A stretch of 64,000 bases of DNA from DATLRC01 sp035534895 (GTDB lineage: Bacteria; Patescibacteriota; Saccharimonadia; Saccharimonadales; UBA4665): assembly GCA_035534895.1 (NCBI GenBank), contig DATLRC010000021.1, positions 124,001 through 188,000 on the forward strand, written 5' to 3'. Positions 1-7,009 of this stretch are shown piece by piece. Every line of letters begins with the position of its first letter. The first letter of the stretch is position 1. The translations under genes and the position numbers were made by a program. The notes beneath the pieces are model-generated. The model searched no databases. It was not told where the DNA came from and saw only the letters and a program-made list of their open reading frames with translations.

Positions 1-1
1 T

Positions 2-1639
2 GGCACGATAGAGATCAAGCAGCCGAAGATATCTTACAAACCGGCAAGATATAAACTACCGACACTTACGGTCGATCAAACCAAAGCTCTCAGTCAAATT
101 ACTAAATCAGATACTTACCTTCTCCACGGAATAACGGGTAGCGGTAAAACGCGTCTTTATATTGAGCTGGCCATCAAGACTGTTGCCCAGCAACGCTCGG
201 TAATCATCTTGACTCCAGAAATCAGCCTAACTGCTCAGTTAGCCAAGAATTTTAGCGCTGTTTTCGGGAAACAGGTAATCATTCTCCACTCTCAGCTGAC
301 AATAAAAGCTCGCCAAATGGTTTGGCAAATGATACTTAGGGCAGACAAACCATTAGTTGTAATCGGTCCCCGATCAGCTCTTTTCAGCCCTCTCAAAAAT
401 GTTGGGCTAATTGTAATAGACGAATCTCATGAACCGGCCTACAAACAGGAACAAGCACCCCACTATCAAGCCACACGAGTAGCCGCTAAACTATCTAGTC
501 TACACAATGCGACCCTAGTTTTTGGCTCAGCAACTCCCTTAGTAACTGATTATTATCTGGCTCAACAAAAACATAAATTGATCCTCCGCTTAAACTCTTT
601 GGCCAAAGTATCAGATCACCCCTCAACCGAAGTTACTGTCGTTGATATCAAAAATCGAAGCCTGTTTGGCAGTGGCAGTGTCTATCTTTCTCGCCCCTTG
701 CTCAGTGCCATCCAGACAGCTCTGGCTCAGAATGAACAGACACTGTTATATCTTAATCGTCGAGGTACGGCCCGCCTAATCTTATGCGAAAACTGTGGCT
801 GGCAAGCAACCTGTCCGCATTGTGCTCTTCCATTGACTTATCACGGAGACAGTCACCGTTTGCGTTGCCATGTTTGTAATTTTCAGTTGCCGACACCGGT
901 TAATTGCCCATCATGTAATTTAGCATCAATAATTTTTAGAACTGTCGGTACTAAAGCAATCGTTGACGAGGTACAACGGCTGTTTCCCGGAGCCAGCGTT
1001 CAACGTTTTGATACTGATAATAAAAAGGCCGAGCGCTTCGAGCAACATTTTCAAGCTGTACACAGCGGTGCAGTCGATATACTTGTTGGTACTCAACTAC
1101 TAGCCAAGGGCCTAGACTTACCCCATCTAGGCGTATTAGGTATTTTAATAGCCGACACTAGCCTACAAATTCCGGACTATTCAGCTCAAGAGCGGACTTA
1201 TCAACTACTATCTCAGGTTCTCGGTCGAGTCGGTCGAGGCCACCGCGCCGGTCGGGCAATTATCCAAAGCTATCAACCAGACCATCCTGTGATTCAAGCG
1301 ATTCTGGACGATGACTGGGATCAGTTTTATCAAAACGAACTAGCCGCCAGACGTAAGTTTCTGTTCCCGCCCTTCTGCCAGTTGCTTAAATTAACGGTCA
1401 GGAGAGCAAGCGTCAATAGTGCTCAAAAAGCAGCCAATACTCTTGTATCAACGATTCAGAAGAGTGGCCTTTCTGTTAAGATTGAGGGTCCGGCAGCTGC
1501 ATTCCACGAAAAATTTCAGAATAAATATCAGTGGCAATTAGTGATTAAAGCTAAAGAGCGCAGTCAGTTAATCGCAGTCATTGGTTTGTTGCCGTCTAGT
1601 AGCTGGTCTTACGATATTGACCCAGTAGACTTGTTATAA
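2..1639 (+). CDS. priA: Primosomal protein N' (PriA helicase), 5'-truncated by the window edge
   Basis: PriA is the superfamily 2 DNA helicase that reloads the replisome at stalled forks. The reading frame is open from base 2, so the N-terminal DNA-binding part lies outside the window. The visible 545 residues begin just before Walker A (GITGSGKT, about residue 43), followed by a DESH Walker B box near residue 140. An eight-cysteine zinc-binding module (CENC, CPHC, CHVC, CPSC, about residues 263-302) sits between the helicase halves. The motif with LGRVGRGHRAGRA and the C-terminal domain follow. The first internal ATG, at 209, would remove Walker A and is not the real start. def and fmt follow, the common priA-def-fmt order. 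Identification is very secure. Confidence 0.96.
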   Translation, partial: GTIEIKQPKISYKPARYKLPTLTVDQTKALSQITKSDTYLLHGITGSGKTRLYIELAIKTVAQQRSVIILTPEISLTAQLAKNFSAVFGKQVIILHSQLTIKARQMVWQMILRADKPLVVIGPRSALFSPLKNVGLIVIDESHEPAYKQEQAPHYQATRVAAKLSSLHNATLVFGSATPLVTDYYLAQQKHKLILRLNSLAKVSDHPSTEVTVVDIKNRSLFGSGSVYLSRPLLSAIQTALAQNEQTLLYLNRRGTARLILCENCGWQATCPHCALPLTYHGDSHRLRCHVCNFQLPTPVNCPSCNLASIIFRTVGTKAIVDEVQRLFPGASVQRFDTDNKKAERFEQHFQAVHSGAVDILVGTQLLAKGLDLPHLGVLGILIADTSLQIPDYSAQERTYQLLSQVLGRVGRGHRAGRAIIQSYQPDHPVIQAILDDDWDQFYQNELAARRKFLFPPFCQLLKLTVRRASVNSAQKAANTLVSTIQKSGLSVKIEGPAAAFHEKFQNKYQWQLVIKAKERSQLIAVIGLLPSSSWSYDIDPVDLL

Positions 1640-1684
1640 AGAAGGTAATACCCTAAAACAATGACCTTTTTGGTTGAGTTAAGG

Positions 1685-1714
1685 TTGTATTTAACTTTGT
1701 TTAGCAGCTATACT
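1685..1714 (+). promoter_or_regulatory. Promoter of def-fmt
   Basis: TTGTAT (1685-1690), an 18-nt spacer and TATACT (1709-1714) lie just before def. Transcription would start about 4 nt before the ATG at 1725, giving a nearly leaderless mRNA. No Shine-Dalgarno sequence is visible. Confidence 0.6.
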
Positions 1715-1724
1715 CTCTGTAACA

Positions 1725-2297
1725 ATGAACAAAAATGACATTATTGCACTACCTAACCCCCGCCTTAGGCAAAAGTCTAAGCGAATTGGGCTGATCACGC
1801 CCCAAATTCGTAAAATAGTATCCAATATGGAGTCCGCCACTGTCGACTGGGACCAAAGCCGTGAGCATGAATTCGGTGTTGCATTAGCCGCAGTCCAAAT
1901 TGACCAACTATACAAAATAATTGTTGTTCGTAATGATTTCGAGGATAAAGACAACCAATCGTTTAGCGTTTTTATTAACCCCAGGATAACTAAATTGGAG
2001 GGAGAGATAAGCGAAGATTTTGAGGGATGCCTGAGTGTACCAGATATCTATGGTAAGGTTCCTCGCTATAATAAGATCAAACTAGTCGCCCTTGATCTTC
2101 ATGGCAAACAGTTTCGGACTACTGCAGAAGGTTTTTTGGCTCGCATTTTTCAGCATGAAATTGACCATATTAATGGGATTGTCTTTATTGACCGCATTAA
2201 AGACCAGCCTAATGCCTTTTTTAAATTAAATACCGAGGGAAAGTTAGAGAAACTCAATTATGAAAAAGATGTCAAAAACAGTCGTTTTCTTTGGTAG
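1725..2297 (+). CDS. def: Peptide deformylase
   Basis: Def removes the formyl group from the N-terminal methionine of new proteins, using a metal ion held by one Cys and two His. The family motifs appear in order: GVALAAVQ (usual form GxGLAAxQ) near residue 51, EGCLSVP near residue 101 with the metal-ligand Cys, and QHEIDH near residue 144 with the two metal His and catalytic Glu. The second Gly of motif 1 is Ala here, a mild deviation. Length (190 aa) is normal. The 3' end overlaps fmt by 38 nt, which indicates co-expression and translational coupling; Fmt adds the formyl group that Def removes. Confidence 0.95.
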   Translation: MNKNDIIALPNPRLRQKSKRIGLITPQIRKIVSNMESATVDWDQSREHEFGVALAAVQIDQLYKIIVVRNDFEDKDNQSFSVFINPRITKLEGEISEDFEGCLSVPDIYGKVPRYNKIKLVALDLHGKQFRTTAEGFLARIFQHEIDHINGIVFIDRIKDQPNAFFKLNTEGKLEKLNYEKDVKNSRFLW

Positions 2298-3189
2298 CGG
2301 ACCAGTTGCCGCTGAGTCGTTGGCCCTACTAGCTACAGACTTCGTTATTGAAGCAGTTGTTACCAAACCCCGTCCCCTACATCATAAGACAGATTATCCC
2401 GTTCTTTTAGTGGCAAAAAAACTAGGCATCAAGTCTTATACCCCAAACAACAAACAACAATTGTCTGACTTATTTAAAACTAAGCCGACCAGCAGCCAGA
2501 TAGGTGTAGTTATTGATTACGGTATTATTATTAGCCGTGATGTAATTGATTACTTTGCCCAGGGTATCATTAATAGCCATTTTAGTTTACTGCCAGAGTG
2601 GCGAGGTGCGGACCCGATTAGTGCCGCTATTTTATCCGGACAAACGCTAACTGGGGTCAGCCTAATGCTAATTAATGAAAAGCTGGACGAAGGACCTTTA
2701 CTGGCCCAGAAAGAACTCAAAATCAAGCCAACCGAAACGGCACTGCAACTGACAAGCTCACTTATCGAGTTAAGCCACCAGATGCTGGTAGAAACCGTGC
2801 CTCTTTATAGCAGCGGCCAACTTAAGCCGGCTGATCAGTTAAGGGCTACGATATCCAAAACAAAAATAGCTACTTATTCACGCAAACTAACAAAGGATGA
2901 TGGGTTATTAGATTGGTACAAACCGGCAGCCATTTTAGAGCGTCAGATTCGAGCATTTATTGACTGGCCCAAAAGTCGGTGTCAAATAGCAAAACAAGAA
3001 ATAATCGTCACCCAAGCTAAAGTTATCCCCGGTAATGGCCAAGCAGGCACAGTTCAGGTTATAGGCAAACGTTTGCTGGTAGCTACTGCTAAAGACTGGC
3101 TGGAAATTGAGCGCCTTAAGCCCATAAGCAAGCCCGAGATGTCTGCCCAAGCTTTTCTGGCAGGATATAAAGACTTACTAACCAGTTGA
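2260..3189 (+). CDS. fmt: Methionyl-tRNA formyltransferase
   Basis: Fmt transfers a formyl group from 10-formyl-tetrahydrofolate to initiator Met-tRNA. The N-terminal strand VVFFGSGPVAAESL fits the folate-binding Rossmann fold. The catalytic segment NSHFSLLPEWRGADP (about residues 107-121), with its Asn-x-His and SLLPxWRG, matches the family, and the TGVSLMxIxxxLDEGPLL stretch follows. A C-terminal OB-like tRNA-binding domain occupies roughly residues 205-300. The start could be 2260 or the second ATG at 2269; both lie inside def, so translation is probably coupled. Length 309 aa is typical. Confidence 0.96.
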   Translation: MKKMSKTVVFFGSGPVAAESLALLATDFVIEAVVTKPRPLHHKTDYPVLLVAKKLGIKSYTPNNKQQLSDLFKTKPTSSQIGVVIDYGIIISRDVIDYFAQGIINSHFSLLPEWRGADPISAAILSGQTLTGVSLMLINEKLDEGPLLAQKELKIKPTETALQLTSSLIELSHQMLVETVPLYSSGQLKPADQLRATISKTKIATYSRKLTKDDGLLDWYKPAAILERQIRAFIDWPKSRCQIAKQEIIVTQAKVIPGNGQAGTVQVIGKRLLVATAKDWLEIERLKPISKPEMSAQAFLAGYKDLLTS

Positions 3190-3530
3190 GAGACAGTGGG
3201 CGTTGGCATTTTAAACAAACTTGGCTCGCCGAAAGCATAGACTAGTTGAAGTTTGGTTATTCCCCACAATTTCTTCGGCTCGCGGTAATCAGAAACGAAC
3301 CACTTAAGATGGCTACAGATTGGCAGATACTACTGCTGCATATGAGACCAAAGACAGAAACTACCGTTGGCAAACTTAAGGAACAACACTTCCTGGTCAC
3401 TTCGTTCCCAAGAAGTGTCAAAGGCTATTTCGTACAGTACTTGCGAGTACTACTGGGCTACCAGATGGGGGGGGTAATTCGTGATCCGGGTTGAGTATAC
3501 TCGGCAGGCTGTCGTGTATATGGTCTACTA
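3190..3530. other. 341-nt gap without a convincing gene
   Basis: No ORF with an ATG start and family resemblance is visible between fmt and the convergent toxin gene. The longest frame (3246-3494, plus) starts with TTG and has no recognisable domain. The stretch holds an imperfect hairpin (arms 3386-3396 and 3408-3419, acacttcctgg against ccaagaagtgt, 11-nt loop), an eight-G tract near 3466-3474 and a GAGTATACTC palindrome near 3494. It could be a decayed gene or a structured RNA; nothing in it matches a known RNA that I recognise. Confidence 0.4.
3386..3419. repeat. Imperfect inverted repeat / hairpin
   Basis: Two 11-12 nt arms (3386-3396, 3408-3419) pair with one wobble around an 11-nt loop. 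No T-tract follows on either strand, so it does not look like an intrinsic terminator. Function unknown. Confidence 0.4.
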
Positions 3531-3908
3531 CTATTTGGCTAAGTATAGTTTTTCTAGAGAGCTATCGAATGTCTCGAGGCCCAGTTTTTCCCGACGCGCC
3601 CTTGCTAGTAAGTAGCAATCAGCAAAATCTAAATTTGTTCCAACAAGTAGGTTAATAATCTTCATTACTAACCCTTCATTCTCATGTTTAAAAGCTTCTG
3701 TACGACCCAGTAAAAGAAGTGCTTCACTAGTTTGTCTGCGATCACGGCCTGTGCCCCTTAATACATATACAACTTCTGCTACCACAATATCTGTGACTAA
3801 TAATGTTGAGCGTTCCGCTTCTTCTATTAGTTTCTCTGCTTTTGGGCTTAACTCTTTATGGTCACCTAGTAGCCACCTTAGTATGATATTGGTGTCAATC
3901 AACCGCAT
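3531..3908 (-). CDS. vapC: PIN-domain toxin (VapC-like)
   Basis: PIN-domain proteins are metal-dependent ribonucleases; VapC toxins cut RNA when released from their antitoxin. This 125-aa protein has the acidic residues expected: MRLIDTNIILRWLL with the first Asp, an internal Glu in VVAEVVYVL, Asp in LDFADCYLLA and a final Asp in TFDSSLEKL. The start at 3908 is chosen because MRLIDTN is the usual VapC N-terminus; an upstream TTG at 3929 adds seven unlikely residues. It overlaps the antitoxin gene by 14 nt. An IS481-like element lies immediately upstream of the pair. Confidence 0.88.
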   Translation of the reverse strand: MRLIDTNIILRWLLGDHKELSPKAEKLIEEAERSTLLVTDIVVAEVVYVLRGTGRDRRQTSEALLLLGRTEAFKHENEGLVMKIINLLVGTNLDFADCYLLARARREKLGLETFDSSLEKLYLAK

Positions 3909-4146
3909 ATTTTTTTGCCAGTTGAGCACCTACAGTTTGTTCTTTTTGAGAAGTTTTGTCTTTAAAAGTAGGCTTATTTAATAGTGAACGTACTTCAATC
4001 AAGTCTTTAGGTGCAGTAATAACTATTTCATTCCTATCGTTTATTTGAAGTGTGGCCTTGCCAAACTTATCGAGACCAAGTTTCTTCCGAAATTCCTTAG
4101 GTATAGTGAGCTGTCCTTTACTAGTTATACTATATGTATAGTTCAT
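3895..4146 (-). CDS. vapB: AbrB/SpoVT-fold antitoxin of the first module
   Basis: The N-terminal MNYTYSITSKGQLTIPKEFR is a clear swapped-hairpin AbrB/MazE DNA-binding domain (about residues 1-48), with SKGQLTIPK the family signature. The C-terminal part (about 50-83) should wrap the toxin. It is translated ahead of, and overlaps, the PIN toxin gene. A near-consensus promoter ends 7 nt before the ATG, so the mRNA is predicted to be leaderless. Autorepression is expected from the family, and an inverted repeat overlaps the -10 element. Confidence 0.9.
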   Translation of the reverse strand: MNYTYSITSKGQLTIPKEFRKKLGLDKFGKATLQINDRNEIVITAPKDLIEVRSLLNKPTFKDKTSQKEQTVGAQLAKKYAVD

Positions 4147-4182
4147 ATTACTAAGTATATATAAGTAATACTAGTGAGTCAA
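4147..4182 (-). promoter_or_regulatory. Promoter and operator-like repeat of first VapBC module
   Basis: On the minus strand, TTGACT (4182-4177), a 17-nt spacer and TATACT (4159-4154) lie 7 nt before the antitoxin ATG (4146). A 6-bp inverted repeat (ATTACT 4147-4152 and AGTAAT 4164-4169, 11-nt spacer) brackets the -10 element and could bind the antitoxin. The -35 overlaps the stop codon of the neighbouring transposase gene. Confidence 0.75.
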
Positions 4183-5273
4183 TAGTATGTATCCGTCCAC
4201 AACATACTGGACTCCGCTATTGGTAATTGTAAATGCTCTAGTAGAAAACGCATAGGGCTTTTTTGTTTAAGGGTATGATGAGGTCTTTTTGTGTTGTACC
4301 AGATTAGCCAGTCCATAAGATCAGTATTAAAGACCTCTATGTCATAGCCCAGATCATCTAGGTGCCAATCAACAAACTCCTCTTGGACAGTCCGGTTAAA
4401 CCTCTCTATCTTAGCGTTCATCTTGGGGCTTCTGGGATAATTCCAGTAATGAACTATGCCTTTGTCTTCCAGGGCCTGGTGGAAGTGCTTGTAGAACTCC
4501 TGACCGTTGTCGGTCTGGACTTTAGTTACTTCAAACGGAGCTACTGTTAGGAACTTTTCTAGGAAGTCACGAGCACTGCTACTGGACAAACTGGCATAAC
4601 CGTAGGAGAAAGCAAACTCACCATGGTAATCAATGGCTGAGATAACATAGCGTCTTAAGTTACCAATAAACTTAACTACACAGTCTAGTTGAACCAGTTC
4701 TCCAGGGTTTTTAGGATAGAAGCTACCCCGTCTTTGTTTCTTAAGCTTAGGTTTAGCATTCTTAGCGTAGAGCTTACCGGTCCTGGCAGATACTCTAAGC
4801 TGGTAACGGGTTGGCAGTTGTCCTTTAGTCTGGAGATTGTTTACTAGTCGGCCAATAGTAGATATGGACAATAATTGCTTGCTTTGGGCCCTACAGAGCT
4901 CATCCAGTAACGGCTTTATCTTATCTTTACCTAGCCCGGGGTGCTGTTTTCTAAAATCTAGTATCTGCTGTCTGTGCCATAGATAGTCTGGGGAACGGCG
5001 GTAACTGTGCGGTTTGGTTGAGATTGGTGCCAGGGAGCTCAGCCTGCCTAGGTTGGTTCTTAAGCGTTTCTTCCAGACAAATATGGTTGCACGACTAACG
5101 GCAAAGGCTCTAGCGGTAGCTTCAGCTCCGTAGTCGTCATAAAAGCTAAGGATCTTTACACGCTCCTCTATTACATGTTTGTATGGATGGTGGGTTATGT
5201 CTTGTATGTTCATAGCATTACGAGCATAACCCTTTACGAACCCCCACATAAAGACAGTACCTGGAGTAGACAT
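4179..5273 (-). CDS. IS481-like DDE transposase
   Basis: This 364-aa protein has an N-terminal helix-turn-helix (about residues 35-75, with ATARAFAVSRATIFVWKKRL) and an rve-type integrase core. The catalytic triad is visible: Asp in GELVQLDCV, Asp in VQTDNGQEF and Glu in NAKIERFNRTVQEEF. The segment ending in YNTKRPHHTLKQKSP is typical of the IS481/IS3 group. The stop codon (4179-4181) lies 7 nt beyond the left inverted repeat, so the last residues are encoded by flanking DNA. An internal ATG at 5213 is an alternative start. The frame is intact, so recent activity is possible. Confidence 0.92.
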   Translation of the reverse strand: MSTPGTVFMWGFVKGYARNAMNIQDITHHPYKHVIEERVKILSFYDDYGAEATARAFAVSRATIFVWKKRLRTNLGRLSSLAPISTKPHSYRRSPDYLWHRQQILDFRKQHPGLGKDKIKPLLDELCRAQSKQLLSISTIGRLVNNLQTKGQLPTRYQLRVSARTGKLYAKNAKPKLKKQRRGSFYPKNPGELVQLDCVVKFIGNLRRYVISAIDYHGEFAFSYGYASLSSSSARDFLEKFLTVAPFEVTKVQTDNGQEFYKHFHQALEDKGIVHYWNYPRSPKMNAKIERFNRTVQEEFVDWHLDDLGYDIEVFNTDLMDWLIWYNTKRPHHTLKQKSPMRFLLEHLQLPIAESSMLWTDTYY

Positions 5274-5329
5274 ATAAAAACCCTGCTTAGTTTAGTCCGC
5301 AGAGTCTAATATGTGTTTGAACTTATACA
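4188..5329 (-). mobile_element. IS481-like insertion sequence with imperfect terminal inverted repeats
   Basis: The left end starts TGTATCCGTCC at 4188 and contains CATACTGGACTCCGC. The reverse complement of the right end starts TGTATAAGTTC at 5329 and contains CATATTAGACTCTGC. With one gap the two ends align over about 30 bp, and 12 of the last 15 positions match. TGT termini fit the IS481 group. I see no target-site duplication in the flanks. The element carries only the transposase gene and lies between two toxin-antitoxin modules. Confidence 0.72.
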
Positions 5330-5397
5330 GCGCGTCTTTACATTCAAACCTTATATAATAGTTTCATAAATCTTGCATTACGGGCCACCTAGTAAGG

Positions 5398-5426
5398 TTG
5401 ACATATATGCAAGGTACTCATATACT
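5398..5426 (+). promoter_or_regulatory. Consensus promoter of second antitoxin-toxin pair
   Basis: TTGACA (5398-5403), a 17-nt spacer and TATACT (5421-5426) form a near-perfect sigma-70 promoter. The ATG at 5433 begins 6 nt after the -10, so transcription should start at the start codon. There is no Shine-Dalgarno sequence. Confidence 0.85.
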
Positions 5427-5440
5427 CCTTACATGAGTAC
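5414..5440. promoter_or_regulatory. Operator-like inverted repeat spanning -10 and start codon
   Basis: GTACTCAT (5414-5421) and ATGAGTAC (5433-5440) form a perfect 8-bp inverted repeat with an 11-nt spacer. It covers the -10 hexamer, and its right arm begins at the antitoxin start codon. Because transcription should start near 5433, it is more likely a protein-binding site than an RNA hairpin. Confidence 0.65.
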
Positions 5441-5696
5441 ACGAAACGTAACTATTACAAGCAAAAACCAGATCACGTTACCTAGTGAATATGTAAAGGC
5501 TCTTCATCTTTCTCAGAGTCGGGTCTTGGGAGCGGAAGTATTAGACGGCAGGATAGTGCTATCACGCCAACCTGCTCTGGGTGATGCTATGAAGCAATTC
5601 TGGGGTAAGCACAGTGCCAAGCATCCTTTGACGAACAATGAACTTAAAAGGGCCATACGTACTAGCTCTAAAGAAAGAACTGCAAAGGTTAAATGA
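5433..5696 (+). CDS. AbrB-fold antitoxin of the second module
   Basis: This 87-aa protein starts MSTRNVTITSKNQITLPSEY, an AbrB/MazE-type DNA-binding domain with the SKNQITLP signature. The C-terminus is lysine-rich and probably binds the toxin. The start at 5433 is supported by a consensus promoter ending 6 nt upstream; an earlier in-frame ATG at 5373 lies before that promoter and is rejected. The stop overlaps the toxin start by 4 nt (ATGA). Its N-terminal sequence differs clearly from the first module's antitoxin, so the pairs are not recent duplicates. Confidence 0.88.
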   Translation: MSTRNVTITSKNQITLPSEYVKALHLSQSRVLGAEVLDGRIVLSRQPALGDAMKQFWGKHSAKHPLTNNELKRAIRTSSKERTAKVK

Positions 5697-6061
5697 AGTA
5701 TATTGATACAAATGTATTAGTGCGAGTTATTACCGGTGACGATAAAGCATTGGCTGAAAAGGCGATAGCGCAAATAGAGAGTGGTGCTCAAAATGAGTTT
5801 AGTATTTTAGATGCGGTTTTGGTTGAACTTTGTTTCGTATTAGAATTTCATGACTATAAGATGTCGCGGCTAGACATTGCTACAGCTATAGAAACTCTTT
5901 TAGCCATACCACAGATTTTTGTAACTGACATTACGCTCCGCGCGCTTAGGTTATATAAAGAGCATTCTAAGTTTGATTATACTGACTGTTTATTGTTTGT
6001 TGTCGGTGGTAAGAATGGAATTGTGACATTTGATGATGATTTACGTAAAATCCTTATGTAA
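5693..6061 (+). CDS. PIN-domain toxin of the second module
   Basis: This 122-aa PIN-domain protein is predicted to be a VapC-type ribonuclease toxin. The acidic positions are present: MKYIDTNVLVRVI (Asp5), Glu in VLVELCFVLE, Asp in FDYTDCLLFV and a final acidic cluster in TFDDDLRK. Its ATG overlaps the antitoxin stop (ATGA), so expression is coupled. In the same frame directly after its TAA begins a second piece of PIN-like sequence. Confidence 0.88.
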   Translation: MKYIDTNVLVRVITGDDKALAEKAIAQIESGAQNEFSILDAVLVELCFVLEFHDYKMSRLDIATAIETLLAIPQIFVTDITLRALRLYKEHSKFDYTDCLLFVVGGKNGIVTFDDDLRKILM

Positions 6062-6073
6062 GTACACGGCGTT

Positions 6074-6307
6074 TTGAAAGTAGTTCCAAGCCTGGTCAGC
6101 TACGGCCTCCCATATTATTTATGTTTAATAGAGATTTACACCCCCTCAGCATGTGAGTTAATTGACATAATGAGTGTTAAACTTGATCACTCAGATCCAT
6201 TTGACTGTGCATTGTTCGGGTTAGCTAGACTAAAGGGTTGGGTTGTTATGACATCAGATGACACCTTACAGAAAGCAGTGTCTGACTTAGTAACAATCAT
6301 CGATTAA
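6074..6307 (+). pseudogene. C-terminal PIN-domain remnant
   Basis: The frame has only a TTG start and no Shine-Dalgarno sequence, but its second half reads LDHSDPFDCALFGLARL and then VVMTSDDTLQKAV. That is the C-terminal half of a VapC-type PIN domain (HxDPFD with a late TSDD). The N-terminal catalytic Asp part is missing, so I treat it as the remains of a third PIN toxin in this island. It lies 12 nt after the intact toxin and in the same frame. Confidence 0.6.
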
Positions 6308-6388
6308 AAGATGTAATTCAAGATCTAGTTTGTCGTATCTGTAGGCTCAGCTCATACAATTCAATAGCATCAAATAAGTTCTATCGGC

Positions 6389-6835
6389 TTAGTTCTTTGG
6401 GCTCAATCTTTGGAGTATTTTAGTTTGCTTTAATAACTCTATGTCTTGTTCATTTAAGTGCTTAAGAATATGCTCAATGTCGTGATAGCTTGTCATTGTT
6501 GTCTTATATTCTTCATCTGCACGTATTGTGGCATGTTTTCCTTGAATATTCTGTCCAACCATGATGAGTGGCATTAGTAGTAACTGGATAATGTTGCCTA
6601 AAAATAACAAGAATGCAAAGGGATAGGGATCAAAGGGATGATGGCTAATCGCTCCTTGCCAAAGCATCCATCCTGTCATAAAAATTGCAAAAAAGTAAAC
6701 AGCATACATTGTTCCAACAGCTGTTGTAATCAATAAGGCTAACCGGTCTTGAAAGCCTAAGGAATTTTTGTGTTTCTGGTTAATATTTTCTGGCTGGTGG
6801 CGAGAATACTTTGCATATGTCTCATTAGCTATCAT
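6389..6835 (-). CDS. DUF1003 membrane protein
   Basis: The 148-aa protein has two predicted transmembrane helices (about residues 33-58 and 72-94). The segment HPFDPYPFAFLLFLGNIIQ followed by PLIMVGQNIQGKHATIRAD matches DUF1003 (FDPYPF, then ILMSQNR and RD in relatives). The C-terminal helix HDIEHILKHLNEQDIELL resembles that family's cytoplasmic tail. Its molecular function is unknown. A GGGG Shine-Dalgarno-like stretch lies about 7 nt before the ATG. It appears to be transcribed alone. Confidence 0.85.
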   Translation of the reverse strand: MIANETYAKYSRHQPENINQKHKNSLGFQDRLALLITTAVGTMYAVYFFAIFMTGWMLWQGAISHHPFDPYPFAFLLFLGNIIQLLLMPLIMVGQNIQGKHATIRADEEYKTTMTSYHDIEHILKHLNEQDIELLKQTKILQRLSPKN

Positions 6836-7009
6836 ATAAATCCCCTTTAATTATTCTTAATTATGCTACATCTATCCCTTATTTACCAATAGTCACCCGA
6901 CATTAGCTGACTCGCTAAAGAAGGTCACTTTTTTATAAACGTTCATATCAGTTATGTTTAATAAGCTAACTCGTGACTACCCATCTGGAGCTATAGGACA
7001 AAATATGGC

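Noticed and set aside
209..1639. priA starting at the ATG at 209
   Set aside because: The frame is open back to base 2 and Walker A (GITGSGKT) lies upstream of that ATG.
3246..3494. 82-aa frame on the plus strand
   Set aside because: It opens with TTG, has no Shine-Dalgarno sequence or promoter at leaderless spacing, and shows no domain.
5373..5432. Longer N-terminus for the second antitoxin
   Set aside because: The consensus promoter ends at 5426, so codons before 5433 would not be transcribed.
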